The translations under genes were made by a program, and so were the position numbers. This document shows positions 46,620-54,597 of a stretch of DNA of 64,000 bases, piece after piece. The notes under the pieces were generated by a model that was given only the letters and a program-made list of their open reading frames with translations, was not told the DNA's origin and made no database searches. The first letter of the stretch is position 1, and every line of letters starts with the position of its first letter. The DNA is from Planctomycetaceae bacterium (GTDB lineage: Bacteria > Planctomycetota > Planctomycetia > Planctomycetales > Planctomycetaceae), in NCBI GenBank assembly GCA_028284145.1, contig JANQSH010000039.1, positions 1 through 64,000 on the forward strand, written 5' to 3'.

Positions 46620-46807
46620 ATTTCCCCGACAAATTTAGGTCAGGGTGAGCCTGAGTCAAATCGGGAGTATGAAGAAACGGGGATTCCTCTTTGCCGAACA
46701 GGAAGTTCGAACAACCAGCATGAATCGCGTCGGTGAGGCGCGGAGGAATCGACACCATCCGCTTTATCCTGACGTTTGGATCAGAATCGAAACCAGGTTG
46801 ATCGTCG

Positions 46808-47692
46808 TCAGGTTGGCGGTGCTTCAGGCGGACTACTAAGAGAAAACCGCACTTGTCCGAATTCGCGTTGCATCACGTCGAGTAACGCGTAAAGGAAGAT
46901 GACAACGCCAATCATCTCACACGATTCTTCGATCGTCTGCACAATTGTGTGCCCGATATGTTCGACACCATGTCCTTCAACAACAATGCCGGCGATCATC
47001 TCCATGCCGATGGCACCACCCACAAAAACCGCTCCGGCCGTGATGAACAGCCAACGAGTACGAGCTGATTGATGCAACAGAAATTTGAAATAACAGGCCG
47101 CAAAGGTCAGCACGAATATGCTTCCGGGAATGACCCAGGCGAAATAGAAGATGCCGTGGGTGTTCAGCGCAGCTCGCAACACATTGACGAAGATTTCATG
47201 GAACATGACAGCTTCATCAATCGCGAGGCACAGAAAAACGGCAGAAAGCCCGTACCAGTGTTTCACGTATTTCTCTGCACGCTGCCCTTTGACGGAGGCA
47301 ATCGTCAGCAACAGCAGCGAACTGGCCAACAGTGCGGAGGAGGAATACCAGGCTGGAATACTCGGTTCCATCCCGAGATCAAAGCGATAAGCTAACCTGG
47401 CAATTCTGTGTTCCGGATGTGGTGCGACATGGTAAATGACGATGTTGGCAATCGTGCCGGCGGTCGCCATTATCAGCGTCACTCCGAGCAAATACTTTGC
47501 CACTTTCGCAGGTTGGATAGGGATGGTGACGTCTGACTCGTAGTCCGACTCTGTAACTTCGACTGACTGATGATTGACCGACAGAAGGTCTTCCATCTGA
47601 TTCAGGGTTCCAAGTGCCGAATGGGACCGGGTATTGCATTCGGAACAGGAGGAGTCGCGTTCTGTTTGTTCGTCAGATTTCAGATTTGTCAT
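46808..47692 (-). CDS. Hypothetical membrane protein in the exopolysaccharide locus
   Basis: A 294-residue protein with a 60-residue polar N-terminus containing Cys-Ser-Glu-Cys, then about six hydrophobic helices: LLGVTLIMATAGTIANIVIY, SSALLASSLLLLTIASV, a helix with LSAVFLCLAIDEAVMF, FAWVIPGSIFVLTFAACYF, LFITAGAVFVGGAIGMEMIA and IGVVIFLYALLDVM. Conserved-looking acidic and His residues sit inside the helices (AIDEAVMFHE, EGHGVEHIGH), which hints at metal or heme binding. No family is recognised. A dispersed element separates it from each neighbour. Confidence 0.6.
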   Translation of the reverse strand: MTNLKSDEQTERDSSCSECNTRSHSALGTLNQMEDLLSVNHQSVEVTESDYESDVTIPIQPAKVAKYLLGVTLIMATAGTIANIVIYHVAPHPEHRIARLAYRFDLGMEPSIPAWYSSSALLASSLLLLTIASVKGQRAEKYVKHWYGLSAVFLCLAIDEAVMFHEIFVNVLRAALNTHGIFYFAWVIPGSIFVLTFAACYFKFLLHQSARTRWLFITAGAVFVGGAIGMEMIAGIVVEGHGVEHIGHTIVQTIEESCEMIGVVIFLYALLDVMQREFGQVRFSLSSPPEAPPT

Positions 47693-47758
47693 GGGAACAG
47701 CTCAATTTGAATTGAGTGACTTCGCCGCAGGAATACCTGATCAGCCTGCAAAAAATGA

Positions 47759-47862
47759 CTACTGGACTGTCAGGATTGAATATTGGGTTTGATGAAGCTG
47801 CAAGGAGCGACAACGGATCGGGTTATGTCATCCGCCCCCCCCCAACAAAGCCTTGGCAAGGC
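47759..47862 (-). repeat. Dispersed element D, copy 4
   Basis: Reverse-orientation copy. On the minus strand it reads CGCCTTGCCAAGGCTTTGTT, then a homopolymer of nine G, GGATGACATAACCCGATCCG, TCGCTCCTTGCAGCTTCATC and AATATTCAATCCTGACAGTC. It fills most of the 171-bp gap between the GT2 and membrane-protein genes. The G tract (C tract at about 47835-47843 on the plus strand) is longer than in other copies. Confidence 0.78.
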
Positions 47863-47863
47863 G

Positions 47864-48895
47864 TTACAACGCGGAGTTGGTCAGAACAGGTTCCGAAGAT
47901 TCAGGTTTGGTGTCGTCGAGGAGCATGCTTGCCCCCTGATTGTTGAGTGCACTGTCGGCTTCCATTCCCGCTCCAGTCGCCGATTGTCTGGCGATGCGGC
48001 GCCACTTGCTGACCTGCAACAAATAGCGAGCGATGACGCCGAAACACTTGAGGCGTTCGGCCAATTTCAGGTTTGCCCGCAATACCGCCGTGAAGTGTCC
48101 CCACAATAAATGCAGTCGCGTGAAAGGAAACCAGTTTTTGCCATTCGGATTGATCAGGGCGCGTTGCTCGGCTGCGGTTGCCAGCGATGTCGCAGCGTCA
48201 CCGTGCACCCGTTCAAAGAAGAGGACTTTGGGAATTTCCGCGAATTGTCCCTGTAAAGACAATTCACCACTCAAGACTTTTTCCGAACCGTAAACGGCCA
48301 GATGCATGCGCGTCTTTCTCAAAGCATGAGATCGATAAAGTCCGTAAGCGTCGGAGCACCATGTTGTTCCCAGCAACACATTCGCGAATCGTTCATGCGG
48401 ATGAACCGAATCGCGTCGTTCCGTTCCCTCTGCCCGCGTGATGAGTGTGTGGCAATCGTGACCGTCTGGAATTGTCGGGTCAGATTCTGGTGGGATGATT
48501 TCACCCCGCTCGTCGATATGAACCGTTAGCGGATGGACCCACATCACGCTTTCATCCGCATCCAGAGCCGAGACACATTCTTCGAGAAACGTTGGATGCA
48601 GCAGGTCATCGTATGCAGCCCATTTGAACAACTCCCCGCGCGACAGTTCAAAAACCTGATTGAAATTCCAGATCGACCCCTGGTTTTTGTCAGCACGTTG
48701 ATAGCGAATCCGTGGTTCATGTTTCATGTACGCGCGACAGATTGCCTCGGTACCATCAGTTGACGCGTTGTCGGAGATGACGATTTCAAAGTCGTCGAAG
48801 GTTTGTCCCAGCAAACTGTCGAACGCCTGTTTGAGGTACTTTTCCGCATTGTACAGCGGCATTCCCAGGCTGACGCGTGGTTGTTTTCTCGTCAT
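47864..48895 (-). CDS. Glycosyltransferase family 2 protein
   Basis: A 343-residue inverting GT-A glycosyltransferase. The N-terminal nucleotide-sugar domain has VSLGMPLYNAEKYLKQAFDS, then FEIVISDNASTDGTEAICRA. The metal-binding acidic pair of the DXD region falls near VSALDADESVMWVHPLTVHI. No membrane segments. The substrate is unknown. It lies in the exopolysaccharide locus, downstream of the epimerase gene with an element A copy in the gap. Confidence 0.9.
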   Translation of the reverse strand: MTRKQPRVSLGMPLYNAEKYLKQAFDSLLGQTFDDFEIVISDNASTDGTEAICRAYMKHEPRIRYQRADKNQGSIWNFNQVFELSRGELFKWAAYDDLLHPTFLEECVSALDADESVMWVHPLTVHIDERGEIIPPESDPTIPDGHDCHTLITRAEGTERRDSVHPHERFANVLLGTTWCSDAYGLYRSHALRKTRMHLAVYGSEKVLSGELSLQGQFAEIPKVLFFERVHGDAATSLATAAEQRALINPNGKNWFPFTRLHLLWGHFTAVLRANLKLAERLKCFGVIARYLLQVSKWRRIARQSATGAGMEADSALNNQGASMLLDDTKPESSEPVLTNSAL

Positions 48896-48997
48896 GACGA
48901 CGCTCGGTTATAAGGATTCCATGCTGATACGAACACGGACAGGCATCCCGTAAAGCATGCCTGCCCGCGTCTCCACCCAAAGGACTTATCTGAATCC

Positions 48998-49099
48998 AGA
49001 GCGTATTACGTTCTTTTGTGCCGCGATGGGCGTCGTTTGGCCTGCAAATAAAGGCCCCCCACGAGCCAGAGACACCAACACCAGAAAGTAAACGGCTCT
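48998..49099 (+). repeat. Dispersed element A, copy 7
   Basis: Full-length copy with clean ends: AGAGCGTATTACGTTCTTTT at the left and AAAGTAAACGGCTCT at the right. The internal hairpin is GGCCTGCAAATAAAGGCC. It lies in the 294-bp gap between the GT2 and epimerase genes, antisense to both. Confidence 0.87.
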
Positions 49100-49189
49100 A
49101 TTCAGGAGTTTCCAAAACCTCTGTGTCCAGTGAATTCACTCGAAACAGACCTTGTGAATTCTCGCCTCCAATTGATTTTGAATCAGATT

Positions 49190-50206
49190 CTAGGCATGCG
49201 AGCCGTACACCTCTTCCGTTTTGGTTGCCTGCTCATACCTGGCCAGATACTCCTGCTGAATCCACTCGAAGGTTTTCGCCATTCCTTCCTTGAGTGTGAT
49301 GCCCGGTGCCCAGCCGAGGTATTCCTGAATTTTCGTATTGTCGCTGTTTCGACCATTAACCCCTTTGGGAGCAGTCAGGTCATGACGACGTGTAATTTCG
49401 ATGTCCGCGATCTCCGCAACCAGATCGGTCAGATTGTTGATCGTGGTCAACTCGTCAGAACCAAGATTGATTGGTTCTTCGATGTCTGAATGCATAATGC
49501 GATCGATACCGAGCAGACAGTCATCGATGTACATGAAACTGCGGGTCTGCTTGCCATCACCCCAGACTTCAATTTCGTGATCGCCGGTTTGTTTAGCGGC
49601 AACGATCTTCCGACAGATGGCTGCCGGTGCTTTTTCACGGCCACCTTCCCAGGTGCCGTGCGGACCATAAACATTGTGGAATCGGGCCACGCGAGTCGTC
49701 AGACCGAAATCTTCGCGGAAGTGTCGGCACATTCTCTCGGAGAACAGTTTTTCCCAGCCGTAACCATCTTCAGGCATCGCCGGGTAAGCGTCTTCTTCCC
49801 GCAGCGGAATGACATCTTCGGACTTCTGTTTGTCTGCATTGTAGACGCAGGCGGAACTGGCGTAAAAATAGCGATCCACACCAGTTTCGTGGCAGGACTG
49901 TAACATGTGCGTGTTGATCAAGACCGATAACATGCACAACGCCTTGTTGTTCTCGATGAAGCCCATGCCTCCCATGTCGGCGGCCAGGTTGTAGACCTCC
50001 GTCGCACCACGACATGCCATCATACAGTTATTGCGGTCTTTAAGATCAGCCACAATATTTTCGGCAACCTCAGAAACCTGGTACCACTCTTCCAGCGGTT
50101 TGATATCGACCGCGCGAATGTTCGTGTATCCCTTATCGAGGAAATACTCGACCAGATGTCCGCCAATGAATCCACCGGCTCCCGCCACGACGATCAGATC
50201 GTTCAT
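49190..50206 (-). CDS. NAD-dependent epimerase, GDP-mannose 3,5-epimerase-like
   Basis: A 338-residue extended SDR protein. The Rossmann motif is VAGAGGFIGGHLVEYFLDKG. The catalytic pair is YGWEK (Tyr and Lys) with Ser in FYASSACVYN. The text YNLAADMGGMGFIENNKALC and VARFHNVYGPHGTWEGGREK is characteristic of GDP-mannose 3,5-epimerases, which invert two centres of GDP-mannose to GDP-L-galactose or GDP-L-gulose. The call as GME-like is good by these blocks; the true substrate is inferred. It is part of the exopolysaccharide run. Confidence 0.87.
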   Translation of the reverse strand: MNDLIVVAGAGGFIGGHLVEYFLDKGYTNIRAVDIKPLEEWYQVSEVAENIVADLKDRNNCMMACRGATEVYNLAADMGGMGFIENNKALCMLSVLINTHMLQSCHETGVDRYFYASSACVYNADKQKSEDVIPLREEDAYPAMPEDGYGWEKLFSERMCRHFREDFGLTTRVARFHNVYGPHGTWEGGREKAPAAICRKIVAAKQTGDHEIEVWGDGKQTRSFMYIDDCLLGIDRIMHSDIEEPINLGSDELTTINNLTDLVAEIADIEITRRHDLTAPKGVNGRNSDNTKIQEYLGWAPGITLKEGMAKTFEWIQQEYLARYEQATKTEEVYGSHA

Positions 50207-50302
50207 CTCTAACCTTCCCAGAGCATATAGTGTCTTGTGTGTTGTCCTGCCTCATCTGATTTCAATTCGGGTATGTCATCCGCCAGACAGGACTGTTGTC
50301 TG

Positions 50303-51169
50303 TTATCGGAGTCTCTTCTGACTGCGTAAGTGTTTCGTCTCTTGATGCTGTCGAATGACTTTCGGCAGGTACAACAAACTTAGGCCAAGTTTTCCAAGGT
50401 AGATACTATTTGTCACAAAGTATCTCTTCCAAAGTCGTCGAGGTTCCTGCAGCAATCGATACAACCACTCCAACCCGCGATCCTGCATCCACCGAGGGGC
50501 AGTCGATTTTCTGCCCGCATGAAAATCGAAGGCGGCACCTACACAAATCTGCACACCCTGAATCTGATCGCGATGTTCGAACGCGAAGACATCCTGCTTG
50601 GGACAACCCAGTCCGATAAACACCAACCCGGCACCACTGTCATTTATTCTCTGGACGACTTCTTCATCTTCTTCCGGCGTCAGGGCGCGGAATGGAGGCG
50701 ATTCGTAACCGGCAACTTCCAACCTGGGGAACATCTCTTTCAGGTTGGATTGCAACGTTTCCACGACTTCCGGGCTGCCCCCATAGAGATAAATCGAGAC
50801 ACCCGTCTGGGCTGCACGCTGGCACAGCCGCAGCGTCAGTTCCGGGCCATAAACCCTTTCTCTCAAATGTGTTCCATGCAGCAGGTTGAGCGCCCAGCGC
50901 ACCGGTTGTCCGTCCGGTGTGATCATGTCGAATTGATTGACCTGATCGCGAAGTTGCGGATCGCAACTCGCCGTGATGATCGCATGCACGGCATGACACG
51001 AGATGACTCCCGGAGTGCGTTGCTGTGCCGCGTAGATGATGGTTTCGGTCGCTTGTTCGTAAGTTGTCGGCGTCACTTCCACGCCGAAGATATCCACTTT
51101 GCGCGGCCATTCAACTGGCAAATCCACTTCGGCAAATTCGGCTTGTGTTGTCTGTTCGGTGGTCAACAT
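50303..51169 (-). CDS. WecG/TagA/CpsF family glycosyltransferase
   Basis: A 288-residue transferase of the GT26 family, which adds N-acetylmannosamine or a related sugar to a lipid-linked precursor. Motifs are TTYEQATETIIYAAQQRTPG, then DMITPDGQPVRWALNLLHGT with the conserved Asp-Gly pair, YLYGGSPEVVETLQSNLKEM and VFIGLGCPKQDVFAFEHRDQ. A basic C-terminal tail that may contact the membrane follows. It lies 45 bp after the GT4 gene on the same strand. Confidence 0.92.
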   Translation of the reverse strand: MLTTEQTTQAEFAEVDLPVEWPRKVDIFGVEVTPTTYEQATETIIYAAQQRTPGVISCHAVHAIITASCDPQLRDQVNQFDMITPDGQPVRWALNLLHGTHLRERVYGPELTLRLCQRAAQTGVSIYLYGGSPEVVETLQSNLKEMFPRLEVAGYESPPFRALTPEEDEEVVQRINDSGAGLVFIGLGCPKQDVFAFEHRDQIQGVQICVGAAFDFHAGRKSTAPRWMQDRGLEWLYRLLQEPRRLWKRYFVTNSIYLGKLGLSLLYLPKVIRQHQETKHLRSQKRLR

Positions 51170-51214
51170 TGGAATATCTCCTCCAGCGGTAGTGGTTCTG
51201 ATGTTGTCTTGTTG

Positions 51215-52435
51215 TCAGTTCGTTGATTGCGTGTGCAGGTTCCGTGTCATTTCTGAGGCTAATTCATTCTGCCGCGATTTCGTTGCGGCTTCGTAAATGC
51301 TCATCAGCAGTTCATAATTTCGTTCAGATGAGTATTGCCGCTCAAACAGTTCACGCGCGGCATGGCGGGCGTTCTGCAAACCAAGTGGCGATGCTGTCAA
51401 CCTCACGACCTGTGAAAACAGGTCGAAGGCATCGCCCGGTGTGAATGACGCACCTGTTGCTCCGCCTTCGACCATCTCTTCCAGTGCACCAATGCGCGAT
51501 GCCACAACCGGTGTGCCACAGGCATACGCTTCGAGCAATGTCTTGGGGCAGTTCTCGTAACAGATGGATGGCAGGACCAGACAAGCCGCGTTTGAGATGA
51601 GCTCGATCACTTCCGCATGCGGACGATTGCTCAACCACTCAATTCGCGACGATTGTTCGGCTGCAGATTGCACCAGGTCACACAGCGGTCCGTCACCGAC
51701 AATCTTCAATGGAAGATCAATCGGGTTTTCGGACCAGGCTGTAAGCAATGTGTCGAGCCCCTTTTCCTGTGAAAGCCGACCAACAAAAATGGCGTATTCA
51801 CCCGCACTCTTCTGAAAGCCAGGATCGGGATCGACGCAGTTTGGTTTGACGTGAATGCGCTGGGCCGGCAGTCCGCCTTCGATAAACTTCTGACGGGAGA
51901 ATTCGGAGAGTGCAACGTAGGCATCGACCATGTGATGCCACGTTCCTTTCAGTCGATGATACGTCTGCATGGCGGCAACCATCGCGGTGGCGGATTTGTT
52001 ATCGCGATAACAGTTGTGTCGGATCGCCGGCAATGCGACGAGTTTCCCCAAACAACTTTCACACGGCGCGCCGTCCCGCAAGAACAGGGCGTTGGGACAG
52101 AGCAGACGGTAGTTGTGTAGCGACTGCACGACCGGCACACTTTCATCACGAGCCGCGTAATAGACTGAGGGCGAGATGATCGGAAAGATGTTCGTGCAGT
52201 GCAGCACGTCGGGTTGCTCGCGACGGAGTAATGATCGCATTTCGTCGTACGTTTGTGAGTTCCAGAGCGTCTTCCGGGCAAGCGTTAACCTGCCCATCTC
52301 AGCGATGTCGTCATTGTGACGCGTGTAGCGCAGCACTTCATGACCACGTTTTGTGAGTAGACGGTGTTCGTCGTCGAAGACGCGATCTTCGCCACCTGCC
52401 TGCTGATAATGGTTGTGACACTGTAGAATTTTCAT
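51215..52435 (-). CDS. Glycosyltransferase family 4 protein
   Basis: A 406-residue GT-B retaining transferase. The N-terminal domain has HNHYQQAGGEDRVFDDEHRL and a Cys-rich loop typical of one GT4 subgroup (LLCPNALFLRDGAPCESCLG). The C-terminal domain has AIFVGRLSQEKGLDTLLTAW and the EX7E element in YENCPKTLLEAYACGTPVVA. Its start overlaps the stop of the upstream GNAT gene by four bases, so it is translationally coupled. The sugar donor is unknown. Confidence 0.92.
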   Translation of the reverse strand: MKILQCHNHYQQAGGEDRVFDDEHRLLTKRGHEVLRYTRHNDDIAEMGRLTLARKTLWNSQTYDEMRSLLRREQPDVLHCTNIFPIISPSVYYAARDESVPVVQSLHNYRLLCPNALFLRDGAPCESCLGKLVALPAIRHNCYRDNKSATAMVAAMQTYHRLKGTWHHMVDAYVALSEFSRQKFIEGGLPAQRIHVKPNCVDPDPGFQKSAGEYAIFVGRLSQEKGLDTLLTAWSENPIDLPLKIVGDGPLCDLVQSAAEQSSRIEWLSNRPHAEVIELISNAACLVLPSICYENCPKTLLEAYACGTPVVASRIGALEEMVEGGATGASFTPGDAFDLFSQVVRLTASPLGLQNARHAARELFERQYSSERNYELLMSIYEAATKSRQNELASEMTRNLHTQSTN

Positions 52436-53424
52436 GATTTGATCCGTTCACCGGATGTAGCCAGAAAGCCTTTGGCACGTGACAGGTGCTTGTTAATTCG
52501 CCCGGCGACAGGCCGCAAATCGACAGTGCCGGCTACCAGCGTTGGACTGTCCGTTACAAAAGCATCCAGTTCTGTCGAGGCATCACGACCGAGATCCATG
52601 CGGTGAAATCCGAGACCTTTGAGTGCGGTGATCAATCTCCAAATGTGCAGTGCAGCAACGGAAAATGACGACAGGTTCGGATCGCTGGCGGACAACCAGA
52701 CATGCCAGACACCGTTAGCCACCATTGCGAGTTGTATCGAGACTGGATGTCCGGAAAGACTCAGCACGCTCAGGCGACCTGAGAAACGGGGGCTTTCAAA
52801 TTGAGCCACTCGCTGTAACAGTTCCCTTGCCCAACGGGTTTCCAGAATGCTTTGTCCCTGTGTCGGGCTGTATTCTTCCAACTTCCACTGCAGTAGCGTC
52901 TCGTATGTTGCCGAGTTGAAGTGGTGCGTTTCCAGCCGGATTCCGCCAGCTTCCTGTTCCATCTCGCACCACAACGATTGCAGGTTTGGTGATGGTTCAT
53001 TGGCAGCATGCAGGTTGATCGAGCGTGTTGGAATCGTCATCCAGGCAGCCTGGCTGAATTCGGTTTGCGATTCCGGAACACGATCAAATCGAAGCGTCGT
53101 CAGGTGACTCCCTTTGAGCAATCGTTGCGGAGTCCATTCGACGTCATCGCGGACGATCACCCCCTGCAGATCTGTCAGTGTATCGGCCACCGGCAAGGCA
53201 ATGTTGCCATTACATCGATAGTAGGGGAGCAGACCGACGATTTTTGTTTTCCGCTTCAGGAAAATCACTTCGATATCTTCCCGAATCGCAGCTACCAGTT
53301 TGGTGAACTCCGGTCGGAAAAAGGGGTTGTCGAAGCGCGAGTTTTGTGTGGCAATCGCAGACCATTCGGCCAACTGCTTAGGTGTCAGTGTTCTCGCAGG
53401 AACGGTTTGGATGTGGATTGTCAT
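52432..53424 (-). CDS. GNAT-fold acyltransferase (FemAB/BioF2-like), paralog 1
   Basis: A 330-residue protein with the acetyltransferase-like fold seen in polysaccharide-locus FemAB/BioF2-type proteins. The N-terminal region has QNSRFDNPFFRPEFTKLVAA and VGLLPYYRCNGNIALPVADT. The C-terminal half has LSVLSLSGHPVSIQLAMVAN, HVWLSASDPNLSSFSVAALH and FHRMDLGRDASTELDAFVTD, the usual last block. It resembles the gene directly upstream (53458-54597) from end to end. It probably modifies a sugar or lipid intermediate with an acyl or amino-acyl group; the donor is unknown. Confidence 0.83.
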   Translation of the reverse strand: MTIHIQTVPARTLTPKQLAEWSAIATQNSRFDNPFFRPEFTKLVAAIREDIEVIFLKRKTKIVGLLPYYRCNGNIALPVADTLTDLQGVIVRDDVEWTPQRLLKGSHLTTLRFDRVPESQTEFSQAAWMTIPTRSINLHAANEPSPNLQSLWCEMEQEAGGIRLETHHFNSATYETLLQWKLEEYSPTQGQSILETRWARELLQRVAQFESPRFSGRLSVLSLSGHPVSIQLAMVANGVWHVWLSASDPNLSSFSVAALHIWRLITALKGLGFHRMDLGRDASTELDAFVTDSPTLVAGTVDLRPVAGRINKHLSRAKGFLATSGERIKS

Positions 53425-53449
53425 GGGAGAGGTCCTCCGAATTCAGACT

Positions 53450-53527
53450 GAAGCGTATTACGCTTTCCTGTGACCGTGAAAAGTGTCTTTCGGTCTGCAA
53501 TCGTCACACGAAAAGGTAAACGCCTCT
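53450..53527 (+). repeat. Dispersed element B, copy 3, internally shortened
   Basis: Left end GAAGCGTATTACGCTTTCCT and right end CGAAAAGGTAAACGCCTCT are those of a B-type element, but the copy is only 78 bp. It jumps from TCTGCAATC straight to GTCACACG, losing the internal CAGACTCCCACGAGCG part. It overlaps the 3' end of the upstream GNAT gene on the minus strand and supplies its last codons and stop. Confidence 0.8.
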
Positions 53528-54597
53528 AAAGTTTGACCTGCGATGGATTCGAATGTTCGCAGGGCATAGCGGGCTGGTTGTGCAACAGGCGATTTCAACA
53601 AGGCGGCTCGTGTGCGTTTCCATTGCCGGTAAATTTGCCCAGGCACCGGTCGCGAATCGACAGCCCCCTCCAACAGGAGGGTATCACCATTTTTGAAACG
53701 TTGCTTATAACGTTCCTCACCCCGTCCGAGGTCAACCCGGTGGATCTCCTGCCCGGGAAGTTCTTCCAGCAATTTCAGCAGGTGAATCAAACCGGGAGAA
53801 TATCGTTGCAGTGAATTGTCAAAAGCAGTCACCCACCAATGCAGCACGCCATTGGCCACCGGTCCCAAATGGATTGCGACGGGGCGATCATCGACGGTCA
53901 ACACGCTGAGTTGCCCACGGAAGTTGTTATCATCTGAGTTCGCAACCTGCCAGAGCATCTCCTGCACCCATGGCTTGGCAAGTACGTTCCGAGCCGATTT
54001 GAGCCGAAACTGATCCATCTTCCATTCCAGCAATTGTTCAAAGTGGGCTCGATCTGGACAATGTGGTTTTATCGTGATGCGGCCGATTTCCCGCTCAATT
54101 TTTCTGAGTTTGCGTTTGATGTGTGTGATAACCCTGGAACCCGCTTGACGGCGTTCGTTCACGTAACCGTCAAATCCCTCGCTCAGGTCGATGAAGGGGG
54201 AATCGGCTCTCTCCCAGGCGTATTCTCGAAATTGATTCTGAGCAGCCGGTACATGGTCGAACCGGAATGCCGTCAACCCGGTGGCTTTAAGCAGTTCACG
54301 AGGTGCCCAGTCGATTCCGGGGGAGATCACAACACCTTGAAAATCGGTAAAGGTATTGGCAACGGGCAACGCGACATTTTGGCGTGTGCGAAAGAATGGG
54401 AAAAAACCCACAGGCTCAGAACCTGATTCGATCACAGCGACTTCGACGTTCGGACGAACGTTTGCCACCAGTTGCACAAATTCCGGCGCAAATATCGGAT
54501 TGTCGAATTCCCGATGCTGGGCAATGATGTTTCGCCATGCGCCATAGTGACCTGAGCTTAATTCGGCGGTGGGAATGCACCGGTAGCTGATTACCAT
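53458..54597 (-). CDS. GNAT-fold acyltransferase (FemAB/BioF2-like), paralog 2
   Basis: A 379-residue paralog of the next gene. Shared blocks include EFDNPIFAPEFVQLVANVRP, VGFFPFFRTRQNVALPVANT, TAFRFDHVPAAQNQFREYAW, VLTVDDRPVAIHLGPVANGV and HRVDLGRGEERYKQRFKNGD. The last 23 or so residues (FTFSCDDCRPKDTFHGHRKA at the end) and the stop codon come from a dispersed element rather than from family sequence. The start overlaps the stop of the ligase gene by seven bases. Confidence 0.83.
   Translation of the reverse strand: MVISYRCIPTAELSSGHYGAWRNIIAQHREFDNPIFAPEFVQLVANVRPNVEVAVIESGSEPVGFFPFFRTRQNVALPVANTFTDFQGVVISPGIDWAPRELLKATGLTAFRFDHVPAAQNQFREYAWERADSPFIDLSEGFDGYVNERRQAGSRVITHIKRKLRKIEREIGRITIKPHCPDRAHFEQLLEWKMDQFRLKSARNVLAKPWVQEMLWQVANSDDNNFRGQLSVLTVDDRPVAIHLGPVANGVLHWWVTAFDNSLQRYSPGLIHLLKLLEELPGQEIHRVDLGRGEERYKQRFKNGDTLLLEGAVDSRPVPGQIYRQWKRTRAALLKSPVAQPARYALRTFESIAGQTLEAFTFSCDDCRPKDTFHGHRKA

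Noticed and set aside
45627-46736. 369-codon plus-strand ORF in the exopolysaccharide region
   Set aside because: Antisense to the nucleotidyltransferase gene, whose motifs are intact, and it runs through a dispersed repeat.
50207-50302. Further A or D element copy in the gap before the epimerase gene
   Set aside because: AGAGCATATAGTG and GGGTATGTCATCCGCC resemble element pieces, but too little matches to call a copy.
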